Shown here piece by piece: positions 22,863 through 33,838 of a stretch of DNA of 64,000 nucleotides; position 1 is the stretch's first letter; each line of letters begins with the position of its first letter. The position numbers and the translations under genes were made by a program. Source of the DNA: Eledone cirrhosa (taxonomy: Eukaryota > Mollusca > Cephalopoda > Octopoda > Eledonidae); assembly GCA_964016885.1 (NCBI GenBank), contig OZ024743.1, forward strand, positions 18,336,372 to 18,400,371. The letters are read 5' to 3'. The notes beneath the pieces were generated by a model. That model worked only from the letters and a program-made list of their open reading frames with translations. It was not told the origin of the DNA and did no database searches.

Positions 22863-23549
22863 CTAAACTAGAAGTTTTTTGGGGGGGTTCAGTGAGCAGT
22901 TTTCGATTGGATTTGAGGTTACAACATTGGATGGGTTGCAGTTCCCTCTTTTGTTGTTGTTGTTGTATTTGTTGTAATTGTGTATGTGCGGGAGGACTGG
23001 AGCAGCGTTATTTTTGTTGTTGTTGTATTTGTTGTTGTTGTGATCGTGTCTTTGTGACAAGACTGGAGCAGCATTACTTTTGTTGTTTTTGTTGTTGTAA
23101 TCATGTCTTTGTGAGGAGACTGGAGCAGCATTACCGCAGCAGGGGGTGGCTTTATTGCGGTTTGTTGGTTGGCATGAAGCCCCTTTTCTGTGCGTGTGTT
23201 GTGTCCCTGGAAGATAAGTGAAGGGAAAGTCAGTCAGCAGACATAGCCTCTCACGTTGGGAATGTTGGCAGATTTGGGGACTGCGACCTATACGTGCAGG
23301 CAACGTGCTTTGGTGATGACTGGCAGTGTTAGTGCGCCTAGTACCACGGTAAATGGGTAAATATACAGTCACTACGTATGCATAGTCTTTAACGTAGTGA
23401 GTAGCGGCATATTTGGGGGTTTCTAGTATGTGTAGTGGGAGGTGCATACGGCTCCATAGAACTTTTTTTTTATAGTTCTTTTGACTATGGCATGGTTGTG
23501 GTGGTGATGTGGGGGTGGAAAGCATTGATGGTGATGAGGATGATGACAA
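22863..23549 (-). CDS. Putative ORF1 of the CR1-like LINE
   Basis: A 228-residue open frame directly upstream of the endonuclease part. It is rich in Asn, His, Ser and Pro and contains three repeats of a module around NAAPVLSQRHDHNNNKYN (about residues 135-200), matching a DNA minisatellite at 22945-23135. No zinc finger, coiled coil or RRM is visible. Position and strand suggest ORF1 of the neighbouring LINE. It ends in sequence that overlaps the expected ORF1/ORF2 junction. It may be no more than a surviving open stretch of a decayed frame. Confidence 0.45.
   Translation of the reverse strand: MSSSSSPSMLSTPTSPPQPCHSQKNYKKKVLWSRMHLPLHILETPKYAATHYVKDYAYVVTVYLPIYRGTRRTNTASHHQSTLPARIGRSPQICQHSQRERLCLLTDFPFTYLPGTQHTHRKGASCQPTNRNKATPCCGNAAPVSSQRHDYNNKNNKSNAAPVLSQRHDHNNNKYNNNKNNAAPVLPHIHNYNKYNNNNKRGNCNPSNVVTSNPIENCSLNPPKKLLV
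22945..23135. repeat. Three-unit minisatellite inside ORF1
   Basis: Repeats of about 57-63 bp combining TTGTTGTTGTATTTG with a GACTGGAGCAGC segment. Length changes here are multiples of three, which keeps the frame open. Confidence 0.75.
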
Positions 23550-24294
23550 CTGTGGTGGGAGAGAGAGCAGTGGTCCATTACTAGCAGTTGGCGTGGCAGA
23601 AGGTGTAGATGTGGCAGGAGATGGTGATGGCGATAATGATGCCAGAGTGAGTGGCTGAGTGATACTGTCATTTAGTAGTTCAGCGATTATGCCTGAATTC
23701 AGTAGTGGTTGCCCCTGGCTTTCTGGCTGTTGTTGGTGTGGCTGTTGTTGTTGCTGTTGTCGTGGCTGTTGTTGTTGTTGTTGTTGTTTTTATTGTTGTG
23801 TTTGTCCATTAGAGTAAATATGTCGAAATTTTTCAAAATGGTTTTGAATTAGTTTGATCTCGTCGTAAATGTTTGTGCTGTTTTTTTCAGCAATTTCATT
23901 CAGACATGACGCGTTAATGTTTGATGTTTGTGACAGAGAAAACCATGTGTTTATTAAGAGGTCAATTTAATTATCAGACCAATTTCATCCGTTGTGGGTT
24001 TGCTGGTCAGTAGTCATATTTTTTTTTTTTTTTTAATTATCCTTGTGTGCGTTTTAAGATATTTGTTATTTGCTACGTGAGTGAGAAATTCGTTATTTGA
24101 AGAAATTAAAGAATCGCGTATATATATATATTTTTTTTCTCTCTTATCGATGTGCGTTTGGTTGTTTGAAGATATCCATATGTATATGTATATATATTGA
24201 AATACCAATGATGGTTGGAAAATCACTGACGAAGGACTATTTTTATCATATGTAACCCATGTGTAAACCACGCAGTATTCTTCTTTCTTCTCAT

Positions 24295-24297
<3 letters not shown>

Positions 24298-24352
<55 letters not shown>
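24298..24352. repeat. (TA)n microsatellite
   Basis: Pure TA run. Confidence 0.97.
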
Positions 24353-24355
<3 letters not shown>

Positions 24356-25014
24356 TAAAAATTAGCAAGAATCGAATTTCAGCCCATGATATAACGAAAA
24401 AACACTTTCGAGTTGTGAGGCAAGCGCTCAATAATTCAAATGAATTAGAGCTTACAACTTACGTTAAAGGCCAAACATACTGAGATGGTGGTTAAACTAT
24501 TTATCCACACAGCGTAGATTCGATCTACTATTTCGGGTCAAACAGATATAGAGATATAAAAATATTTGAAAGCATAAATGTTTTATACTCACCCGGACCC
24601 CTGGAATGATGGTAAAGTCCAGTGTTGGGGTTTCTGCGGATCCATAAGACATTTACTGTCCACTTACATAAAGGATGTTAAGTTTCTCGTATCCTGACTG
24701 AACTAGGAGTACGCGTTATCAACGGGATTCAGTTCGAAAGACCACATAGATGTGTCTGTAACTGACCCCATGCGGGTTTCAGCAAGGGAGGCAACACCTA
24801 AATTAGGCGAATGAATTCATCTGTGGATAATATTGCGAAAATGCAAAATATCACAAATCGAATGAAGCTCTCGACGGAGTGGTTAAATGTAACAAAGCTA
24901 TTCGGCAGTCAATAGAATAGACCAAAACCTGTCAAGAAAATTAACTGGCCAATAGCTAGACTCTGGAGATTAATACAAGTAAAAATATATGTATGTATGT
25001 ATGTACCTATGTAC

Positions 25015-25026
<12 letters not shown>

Positions 25027-25078
<52 letters not shown>
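25027..25078. repeat. (TA)n microsatellite at PLE boundary
   Basis: TA run that marks the left end of the fold-back PLE. Confidence 0.97.
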
Positions 25079-25080
<2 letters not shown>

Positions 25081-25084
25081 TTTC

Positions 25085-25666
25085 TGAATTTGTTTAGCAA
25101 GATTCTCTATCTGAAAACATGTGTTGAAACCGATATTGTTATACTTTGGGAGGGTCATGTTGCCAATAAGAAACACACGCACCAGCATTTTCACTTCAAT
25201 TTATTATAATAAATTTATAAGTTTATGAATTTATAAATTTCCGGTTGATTGGTTGATTCCACAACCAGATGGTTGTTTATATATTGTCAAAGTTCTTTCG
25301 TCAAACATTATGTGACCTTTTCAGTGACTGGGGATAATTTTTTTTGTTTTTGTGCCGCTCCTTTGTTCTGTCCTACGCCATCTTGTTTTTGTGTGTGTAT
25401 TGTGTGCTTAGTTTCCGCATGTGTTACATCCGGGTGTGTGTGTGTCTTTATATTCGTTTATTTATTTGTTTATTTACATGTTACTGGATGGTTGTTTGTT
25501 CTATGTGCGTGTTTGTTTTCATTTTGTCCTTAATTGTAAGTTGTGATGTTGCTGTTCCACTCATGTTTTCTATTTAATTTTGGTTGTAATTCATTTATGT
25601 TTATTGCCTCTGTGATTTGTCTAAACATTGCGTCTTTTCTGTGTGTAGATTCTATTTTTATTTCTA
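25085..25666 (-). mobile_element. Inverted 3' arm of PLE family N
   Basis: Reverse complement of a PLE family N 3' end. It has the terminal motif at 25135-25185, the hammerhead region at 25286-25328, the CAAAACAAAG/ATGGCGTAGGAC-like 3' UTR, and the final coding segment (AMFRQITEAININ on the minus strand, about 25590-25650). At 25666 it joins the forward-oriented PLE body, producing a fold-back with inverted ends. Complex inverted terminal repeats are known for Penelope elements. Confidence 0.8.
25286..25328 (-). ncRNA. Hammerhead motif in PLE arm, family N copy 2
   Basis: Minus strand: stem I GTCA/TGAC, core CTGAAAA (25324-25318; G8 changed to A), stem II GTCA/TGAC, GAAA (25299-25296), then GAACTT and the predicted cleavage region. 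Homologous to 14543-14586. Confidence 0.45.
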
Positions 25667-26264
25667 TGAAAGAACTAGGAATAAGGCTAATAGAATAACA
25701 TTATGGTATGATAACAATAAATACCATAGTGTAATGTTCATCGATACAACCCCTGGAGGTGAATTAGCTTACACATTTAGAAGGGCCCTAGATAAACATA
25801 AACTCAATATTAAGATAGTAGAAAGACCAGGTACCTCCATAAAAACAATTATTAGCAATACATACCCTTTTCAAAGATCTCCCTGTATAGATAAGAAATG
25901 TATAATCTGTAAATTAAGCCCCCATATTAACTGTAAAACTAGAATTGTAGTATATAGCATAATATGTACTGAAGGACAATGTAGAGATAAAAATATAGTG
26001 TACATAGGTGAGACAGCTCGTAGTATAGGGGAACGGATAAATGAACACTGGCGAGACGTTCAAGATAGTAAAGAATCATTTGTACTCTACCAACATGCTA
26101 AAATAGAACACAAGGGTAAATTAGAGAACATAGAAATAAAAATAGAATCTACACACAGAAAAGACGCAATGTTTAGACAAATCACAGAGGCAATAAACAT
26201 AAATGAATTACAACCAAAATTAAACAGAAAACATGAGTGGAACAGCAACATCACAACTTACTAT
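25666..26264 (+). CDS. Penelope-like element C-terminal ORF with intact GIY-YIG domain
   Basis: Open for about 200 residues to the natural TAA at 26265. It begins ERTRNKANRITLWYDNNKYH and includes the linker GELAYTFRRALDKHKLNIK, the cysteine cluster CIDKKCIICKLSPHINC, and the GIY-YIG core IVYSIICTEGQCRDKNIVYIG followed by ETARSIGERINEHW with the expected Arg. A conserved Glu-containing tail (KDAMFRQITEAININELQPK) follows. This nuclease nicks target DNA during PLE insertion. The RT is absent: the frame is abruptly joined at 25666 to an inverted copy of its own 3' end, and the Met used by a naive call (25617) belongs to that arm. Undamaged relative to the copy at 13.5 kb, so the insertion is probably younger. 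Confidence 0.8.
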
Positions 26265-26372
26265 TAAGGACAAAATGAAAACACACACGCACATAGAACA
26301 AACAACCAACCAGTAACAAACCGTTGGTGCGTGTGTTTCTTATTGGCAACATGACCCTCCCAAAGTATAACA

Positions 26373-26375
<3 letters not shown>
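26265..26375 (+). repeat. PLE family N 3' end with terminal motif
   Basis: A short 3' UTR (shorter than the one in the inverted arm), then TTGGTGCGTGTGTTTCTTAT and CAACATGACCCTCCCAAAG, ending in TA repeats. The hammerhead segment seen in the other copies is missing here. Confidence 0.75.
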
Positions 26376-26471
<96 letters not shown>

Positions 26472-26484
26472 GTATACATACATA

Positions 26485-26524
<40 letters not shown>
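26372..26524. repeat. (TA)n-(TG)n microsatellite
   Basis: TA run to 26459, mixed TATG, then TG to 26522. Confidence 0.97.
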
Positions 26525-26526
<2 letters not shown>

Positions 26527-26690
26527 TATGTGTTTGGTAAGTATGACCCGGTATAAATATATTAAGAGCAATTGATGATAAATAGGACAAAACAAAGTAA
26601 TGTGTTTTACCCACTATATTTCAACATATTTCAGGATAAATATCAAATTACAAAACAAAGTGTCTGTAGTGAGCATGAGATGCGCAGTCG
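26515..26690 (-). repeat. Interspersed repeat, family Q copy 2
   Basis: Reverse complement of 18772-18938. See that entry. Confidence 0.75.
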
Positions 26691-26985
26691 TAGAAGGAAA
26701 TCTGCTCCATTTAGGTATGTTCTATTGTTTATTTATGGCTTCTCTGTGTTGATGATTATTCATATATTTCATGCATTCATTTCTGTTGCTTCTATAATGA
26801 ATTCATTTTCGCGCTTGCAGCAAGATTCAAGTGGTTTTCTCTCAAATGATCATCACTTCCAATCCTGCTGCGTGCCACTTGGCAGTATATCTATGAGGTT
26901 CATGTTGGAGATCACCATCGTACTAGTTAAGTAATATCAAGTCCTCCGCAAATTCTGGCGGGCAGATAGTAAACAGGTTATAACA
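26691..26985. other. No gene recognised
   Basis: Unassigned sequence between repeat family Q and the minus-strand Tx1-like LINE. Confidence 0.4.
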
Positions 26986-26989
26986 AGAT

Positions 26990-29525
26990 AGAAATCGGGC
27001 TAGAAATAAATAAAAAAAATTCAAACAACAAATATTCCCCAAAAAGCGGGGAAACCTTCAACGGTCACTCATGGCAAAAACGACACAAGAGACTACGGCC
27101 ATCCTGGCCACCAAGGCAAGAGCCCTCTCTCAGTTTTGCCACTCCTCAGTCTACAGGCGCATACTCAGCCCGGGCCCGTTCACTCGGACTAGACTCGCCA
27201 ATTTCACCCACCTTTCAACAAATTTGCTAAAAGACGCCACTTGCCTCTCCACCCTGATTTTCTTCTTCAAGTGAAACTTGAAAAAGATAGTCAGCGATTG
27301 GCCGAAGAGGAAAGTGTCCGTCTTCAACCCTTTCAACCTTGTCCACCACTAAATCTATTTTGCCATGGCCACCAGGCATATGAAAACTGCCTGCCCTTCC
27401 TCCTCTTTAAAGGAGGATGGTGGGGCTATCTGCACAATGGACTAAGTCGCTAACCGGATCCGTCCTACACGCGACAGCAACTGTTCGACATAGCTCTACA
27501 AGTCAGCAATCCTCTGACACTGAAAGAGTGCGTGCAGGACGGTTTCGTCGCCTGCGCACATCTCGGACGGGCTCGGTTGACAGCACCTCCGTGCCTGTAG
27601 AGCTTATCCCGAACCGGCAACGCTCCCCGGTAGTACTAGCAGGTCAGAGATTTCTGGAAGCTGTACATAGGCTTCAGACTGAAGGATCTCTTGAAGAAAG
27701 CGAACAGCTGATCGTCTTCTCCTCGAGAATGTTGTCGTACTTCCCCTCCACTAGCCTTCTATAGAACGCCGAAGTGGATGTTCCACCGATATTAGTGCCC
27801 AGCTGCTAGAAGGCGGTGAGTTATTCCAACTTCCACGCGCTATCCCTCGGTCTTTTCGTGATCCAGGACTTCAGTTCGGTCAAGGAGACGAGCTGGGGAA
27901 AAGCGCGTCAGGCAAACGGTGACCACACCTGTTCACCATCAAGGAAGCACCAGAGATGTTGCAGCCTCAGCGCATGTTTGTGCATCATCAGCCACGGCAT
28001 GCGCAGTACTCCACGCAACAGGTGATGACAGCATATGTATCGTCAGTTTATGGGAGCACGTCCCTTCCACAAAAAAAGAGAAAGCGTTCTATTTTGGTCG
28101 GGGGCAAGGTACGACAGTCAGGCGGTAGCAGATGACGGACGCGATGTACGCATTTGCCACCTCCGCCCCATCTTTCAGAGATAGCGTCCTTTCGGCGCAT
28201 TTCTGGGTGAGAGAGGCCACCCTGCTAGTCACCTCGCTCCAGTTTTCCTCCAGTTACATGGCGCTGTCGGACGGCGGGGACCTGCCTCTCCAGGTGCCGA
28301 GTTGCAAGCCCTCCGACGTTTCCCGGTTTATATTTGCTCCTGTCACCGCTTCGTATTCCTTGAGAGAGCTGGCGAGCATCTGCACGTGTTTGGTGCATGA
28401 CACCACAATGGTGACGTCGTCGGCGTAAGCTGAGACGGATGTTCCGCATCCCAGGTCACGTGGAACGCCCCTTATCGTCTCTAATTCGTGCTGTAATGGC
28501 TCGAGGGCTACTACGTACAAGAGGACAACCCTAGCGGACCGAGCACGTGTTGCTGATCGGCTGCGGCAGGTGACTATTCACCCTCAAAATTGAGCAGATG
28601 CCGCTGTGCATCGCAGCAATCTCGCCCCTGAAAACTGTCCACCTCGAGGACCGCAGCCAGGTACCGATGGTCGACCCTATCAAATGGTTTAGATAGATCC
28701 AATTTGTTCAGAGCCTCACACGTGCCAGGTTCCTTAACTAGCCTCTCTATGATGTATCGCATAAGATGGAGGTTGTCGTGGATGTATCTGAACAAAATGG
28801 CGCATATATGGGCCTCTCCCTCCAGATCACCAACGACAGGCGCCAATATCTTTGTTAACACCTTGAACAAAATCTTGAACTCTGCGTATAGTAGAGTTAT
28901 AGGCCAGAGGTTGTGATAACGTCCACCTTGTTCCGGTCTTTTCTCGGCAGCGTGACCGCTCCCCGTCTCACAAAACTGAGAATGCTCCCGTTCTGCTGCC
29001 AGTTGTAGTAGACATCTGCGAAGAGGTCGACAAACAAGTCTGGAATGTAAGCATCAAAACTCGAAGGGCAGACCGTCCAAACCTGGCGATTTACCCCTGG
29101 TGCTGTTACAAATCACTTCCCGTATTACATCTGTTGTTATTGGCTTTTCACAACACTATGCTGCGGTCGTCCAGAGCCGCTGCATTCCGCCGCGGTATGC
29201 ACCGAAGTCCATACTACTCTGATCTCGACTGCCGCATCTCCCGAGCAATTGAGCAACGTACTGTTAAAAAGCCGCTCACATCTGCTCGGGTTCGAGTAAC
29301 ATGCACCCGTCTTGATCAGGCAAAGACCGAATTGTGGTTTTGTTGCAACGTCGGGCCTCCACCACCCGGCCTCTTGAATGGCTTTCGTCCCCTCCTCTCT
29401 TAGAGCAAATATTATACATTCCCCTTCACAGGGCAAAGTCCAAGGGCTTATATCCCATACACGACAACAAAAATTTAACAATAAATAATTTATGACAGAT
29501 AAATAAAGAGACTTATGAGAACGAG
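26990..29525 (-). pseudogene. Tx1-like LINE, internally deleted (copy A)
   Basis: Read from 29525 leftward. It starts directly at an (ATT)n tract with the same 5' UTR as the plus copy at 41400 (TTTGCTCG..., GGATATAAGCC...). It then jumps near 29390 into the endonuclease-RT linker (QFGLCLIKTGACYSNPSRCE), so ORF1 and the endonuclease are deleted. RT pieces follow: HICAILFRYIHDNLHLMRYI, IERLVKEPGTCEALNKLDLS, KPFDRVDHRYLAAVLEVDSF, VSAYADDVTIVVSCTKHVQ, then a C-terminal zinc-finger-like region and GLKTDTFLFGQSLTIFFKFH. The frames are broken many times. The RT order and the YADD box place it in the Tx1 clade of the L1 group. Confidence 0.8.
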
Positions 29526-29527
29526 CA

Positions 29528-29562
<35 letters not shown>
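29526..29562. repeat. (ATT)n tract between two Tx1-like LINEs
   Basis: About 12 AAT units (ATT on the minus strand) exactly between the 3' end of copy B and the 5' end of copy A. Confidence 0.95.
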
Positions 29563-30340
29563 TTTCTGTATTGGCCACAAGGGCTGAAATCAAGAAAAAC
29601 ATTACAGACGGCACAGGATGGTACAGGACGGCACGATGTGGGTTCTGTGCGCGTAAAGATTTGTATTATATAAGAAACGAAAAAGAAAAAAAGGACATAG
29701 AAACATATATATATATAAACAATAAAAATGAAAATTCAAACAATGAAAAATTCCCCAGTAGGGGGGAATTCTCCGAGGGTTACTCGTGGAGAAAACCACA
29801 CAAAAGACGACGGCCTCCCTGACCACCAGGGCATGCGCCTCCCTCAATTATTTCACATTCCTGAAACTACAAGCGTATATTCAGAGCGGTTCCGTTCACT
29901 CGGACCATTCTCGCTGCATTCACCCACCTTTCAACAAACTTGCTAGAAGACACCACTTGCCACTCCACCCTGATTTTCCTATTCAAGTGAAACTTGAAAA
30001 AGTTAATCAGCGATTCGCCGAAGGGGAAAGTGTCTGTCTTTAACCCTTTTAACCTTGTCCACCAAACAATCTCTTTCACCATGGCCACCATGCAGATGAA
30101 AACCGCCTGTCCCTCCTCCTCGAAGGAAGAGGGCGAGACCATCTGCACAATGGGCTCAGTCGATAACCAGATCGGTCCTACACGCGACAGCAACTGTTCG
30201 ACATAGCTCTACGAGTCAGCAATGCTCGCGCACTGAACGAGTGCGTGCACGACGGTCTCGTCGTCTGCGCGCATCTCGGACAGACTCAGCTTACGACACT
30301 TCCGTGCCTGTAGAGCTTATATACTTTCAAACGTTCAATC
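29560..30340 (-). pseudogene. Tx1-like LINE 3' end (copy B)
   Basis: The minus strand contains the ORF2 C-terminus (IVQMVSPSSFEEEGQAVFI, EIVWWTRLKGLKTDTFPFGE, FHLNRKIRVEWQVV, KFVERWVNAARMVRVNG) and the family 3' UTR (CCTACTGGGGAATTTTTCAT-type hairpin and a TGTACC repeat), ending in (ATT)n at 29562. It is 5' truncated at about 30340 within the cysteine-rich domain. Same orientation as copy A, so A and B are head-to-tail. Confidence 0.8.
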
Positions 30341-30483
30341 AACTGACAGGAAGGTATACGGTACTGATGACAGCTAATAATCTAGAAACTAATTCATCGT
30401 TCCTTTGTCAGTGTTGAACAAAATGGCAACGATGGTTAACCGAACACTGTACGGCTAATAATTCGGGCTGTTTGTTTACAAAC

Positions 30484-30521
30484 AAACCGAGCATTATAAT
30501 AAATGTTCGGTAAAACCATAC

Positions 30522-30588
<67 letters not shown>

Positions 30589-30668
30589 TGCATATATGTG
30601 TGTATATACATACTACTGTACGTCTGTATACATATATGTATGTACGTATACATACTTATATATATAAA
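30484..30668 (+). repeat. Inverted repeat with 33178-33320, left arm
   Basis: AACCGAGCATTATAATAAAT...CGGTAAAACCATACGTAC and the ATACATACTACTGTACGTCTG block recur in inverted order at 33178-33320. TA tracts interrupt both arms. Confidence 0.65.
30526..30585. repeat. (TA)n microsatellite
   Basis: Pure TA run inside the left arm. Confidence 0.97.
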
Positions 30669-30671
30669 TAT

Positions 30672-30788
<117 letters not shown>

Positions 30789-30789
30789 C

Positions 30790-32150
30790 ACACACACATA
30801 CTCATCTACACATACATGGACGGAGAGATATCTTTCTTACAATGATAGTGATTTCTCAATACGTTTGCAATACAAGTGAAAACAACTTTTGCACCTCTTG
30901 CAGAGAGGGTAAACAAGGGAATATTCTAAAATAGTTTTCTGTTCCTTTCTTGATAATTTCCAGTGCAACTACAATCGCAGGTATTGTAACGGCCATATAT
31001 CGTTAGAGCACACAGTGTTTGTATATACACATAAAGCATATGCTATTCAAGAAAATATGCTTTCCTTGCCCTCGCGGTTTCCTCGTTCGAAAAAAAAAGA
31101 ATGTTTTCGGTTATGTATTATTTTGTACAAGAATATGTCCCAGCTGGATGAATACAAACGCCGCTATTTATACAAAACTAACTTAACATGAAATGAGAGT
31201 GAAAACGATGACAATGAGGGTGATGATTATATTGTTGATTCTGATGACGATATAGATTATGCTGGTTGATGAAAGCCACGGCGGATGCAATGCTAACATT
31301 GACGCATATATTACAAGCGGTGTATTCATACACATTCCTGTCGTATATTAAATGAAATTGTCGATTGCCAAATATTTATCTTCATTCATTTTGATTTTCA
31401 TTGGTAATATATAAGTCCATTTCTCTTTGCATGTAATATAAATTTTGGTTGACATTGAAGTAGAAAGAGGTCTTTTAGAAATCTGCTTATAACTGGCAAC
31501 GAAAAGACAAATCAGCGCACTAATAAATAAAACATTATGCTTAATATAAATATATGTACGTCTACAATCCTTTTTACAAACACTTAGACATAATTAATTC
31601 TGACACCGATAGTCCTTCTTCAGTTTGACTATACTTCTCTAATTGTATTGCCGATTTGCTTTGGCTGGAAAATCTCTTGAATTTGAAGACAATAACCGAC
31701 ATATTTTGCCACCTCATAAAGAAATAGTAATGCTGCTTCAAAAGAAGTCATAACATAGAATTTAAAAAACGTCACATATACACATCACCTGCCCAGACTA
31801 TTACAGAAAATTATTTCTAATGCAATAACATCAGGACAGCACTATTTTGAAATAACCGCAAACTTAAGAATATTCGAGAAATGTTCTTTTTAATGCCACT
31901 CACAGCTGGATTGATCAGATTATATTTTATTATTCTATGTCCATTACATTCACTTTTGGAAATGATCAATATAATTCTTTTACTCGGGTTTTCAGTGAAG
32001 CATGTTCTAAGAAGGTGTATATATAGATAAGCTATATGAACAAACATTTGAAAAAAGAATTAACAAAACAAAAAAATAAAAGTTCAATGTGCCAAATAGT
32101 ATGTGAGTATACCATCCCTATACATAAATATTCACAACTCATTATTATAA
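30790..32150. other. AT-rich unique sequence, no gene recognised
   Basis: No coding, RNA or repeat signal that I can support. Confidence 0.5.
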
Positions 32151-32330
32151 TTGTTTCTACTTTTGGCACAAGGCCAGCGATTATCCCAGTGCATTACTGG
32201 TACTTTATTTTATCGACCCCGTAAGGATGAAAGGCAAAGTTAAACTCGGCGGGATTTGAACTCAGAATGACAAGGGCCGTAACTCTATGCGTCAAAGCAT
32301 GGTGTCCGATCCTCTACCGATACTGCCAAT
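32151..32330 (-). mobile_element. tRNA-derived SINE (octopus type), copy 1
   Basis: On the minus strand the head GGCAGTATCGGTAGAGGATC carries an A-box-like motif, and GAGTTCAAATCCCGCC is a B box. The body (TTTGCCTTTCATCCTTACGG, TCGATAAAATAAAGTACCAG) ends in AGTAGAAACAA. RNA polymerase III promoter boxes and the tRNA-like head identify a SINE of the group described from octopus. It encodes no protein and depends on a LINE for movement. Confidence 0.9.
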
Positions 32331-32349
32331 CCACCGCTCATTATTATAA

Positions 32350-32530
32350 TTGTTTCTACTTTTTGGCACAAGGCCAGCATTTTACTCAGTACATTACTGG
32401 TACTTTATTTTATCGACCCCGTAAGGATGAAAGGCAAAGTTAACCTCGGCGGGATTTGAACTCAGAATGGCAAGGTCCGTAACTCTATGCGTCAAAGCAT
32501 GGCGTCCGACCCTCTACCGATACTACCAAT
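32350..32530 (-). mobile_element. tRNA-derived SINE, copy 2
   Basis: Same family and orientation as copy 1, about 95% identical by eye. Separated from it by CACCGCTCATTATTATAATT. Confidence 0.9.
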
Positions 32531-32550
32531 TCACCGCTCATTATTATAAT

Positions 32551-32726
32551 TGGCAGTATCGATAGAGGGTTGGACGCCCAGCTTTCTAGCATAGTTACGT
32601 CATTTTACCGTCTGAGTTCAAATCCCGCCAAGGTTAACTTTGCCTTTCACCCTTACGGGGTCGATAAAACAAAGTACCAGTAATGTACTGGATAATTGCT
32701 GGCCTTGTGCCTGAAGTAGAAACAAT
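32551..32726 (+). mobile_element. tRNA-derived SINE, copy 3 (inverted)
   Basis: Opposite orientation to copies 1 and 2, again next to CTCATTATTATAATT, so copies 2 and 3 form an inverted pair. The B box GAGTTCAAATCCCGCC is intact. The head is more diverged. Confidence 0.9.
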
Positions 32727-32932
32727 CATTATAATGTGTGTGTATGTCGCGTGTTTGAAACCAAGAAGAAATAAAACAAATACTACTGTAGATGACAATA
32801 ATACTAATTTTCATCGTAGGAATTATGATGCACTTAAGCTAAATCGACAGATTGTGTATATGTGTATATTGAATGTGACACACATGAATATATTAACAAT
32901 TAAACAATCCCCCTCCCCACAAACAGAGATAC

Positions 32933-32934
<2 letters not shown>

Positions 32935-33020
<86 letters not shown>

Positions 33021-33059
33021 TTGAATCTAACTGTTTATAGCAGGACATGTATATACATG

Positions 33060-33130
<71 letters not shown>
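32935..33130. repeat. Two (TA)n tracts with a 55-bp spacer
   Basis: TA runs at 32935-33008 and 33064-33130 flank a short unique spacer. Confidence 0.96.
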
Positions 33131-33132
<2 letters not shown>

Positions 33133-33177
33133 AAACAATGAAATTTCATTTCTCACTCTTAGTACGGCTGATACTTA

Positions 33178-33320
33178 AATATAAGTATGTATACGTACAT
33201 ACATATATGTATACAGACGCACAGTAGCATGTATATACATACATACATGCACACACATATATATATATATATATGTATGTATGGGTTTACCGAACATATA
33301 TTATAATGCTCGGTTTGTAA
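33178..33320 (-). repeat. Inverted repeat with 30484-30668, right arm
   Basis: See the left-arm entry. The arms lie about 2.7 kb apart and enclose three SINEs. Confidence 0.65.
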
Positions 33321-33366
33321 ACAATCTATACATATATATATATATATACATGTATATATATTTTTT

Positions 33367-33398
<32 letters not shown>

Positions 33399-33429
33399 TT
33401 TGCATCTACCTGTTTATAGTACATCTTAT

Positions 33430-33838
33430 AACATTTGAGAACATCATACTGCCTTACAAAGTGTGGAGGTGTGGAGGTGTATATGTACAGGTTTAGGTTT
33501 TTATTCTGCAAGACATTTGACATTAAATCATGTGTTGAAACTGATATTGTTATATTTGGTGATGGTCACGGTGACTATATAGCTAATAGAAAGAAACACA
33601 CGCACCATATAATTCTCACTGTATCTGTACCTTTACTGTTACTTATTCATTCGTTTTGAAAGTTATTTCGTCCCACATTTTGTGACCTCCTCAATGAGTA
33701 TTTGTTTTGTTCCTCATAATTTTTGTGGTCTTCCACTTCTACGAAAACATCGTTTGTTTTTAAAAGATTGACACGATAATGTGCAGTGATACTTATTTTC
33801 TTGTTAGACCTGATGAGTCGATGTTGTAAATAAAAATA
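33430..33838 (-). repeat. PLE family N terminal region, copy 3
   Basis: Contains the family N terminal motif in diverged form (33545-33606), followed on the minus strand by the 3' UTR and hammerhead-like segment at 33666-33694. It has no coding part. The next SINE interrupts it at 33839. Confidence 0.6.
33654..33699 (-). ncRNA. Decayed hammerhead-like motif, family N copy 3
   Basis: Minus strand: core TTGAGGA (33694-33688), stem II with GTC/GAC and ACA/TGT, GAAA (33669-33666). Stem I pairing is lost. Confidence 0.3.

Larger units (their letters stand above)
23550..25085. other. LINE 5' region, then AT-rich sequence with no gene
   Basis: 23550-23830 is still codon-like on the minus strand (His/Pro/Ser-rich, TTG/GTT repeats near 23740-23790) and is probably the LINE 5' part. 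From 23830 on I see nothing assignable except the TA tracts at 24298-24352 and 25027-25078. Confidence 0.4.

Noticed and set aside
32610..32640. tRNA B-box-like sequences that could indicate tRNA genes
   Set aside because: All lie within SINE copies. No cloverleaf with acceptor stem and anticodon arm could be formed.
33810..33816. CTGATGAGTCG on the plus strand just before a SINE
   Set aside because: It has no GAAA half-site. The SINE insertion at 33839 could have separated one, but nothing beyond the SINE completes it.
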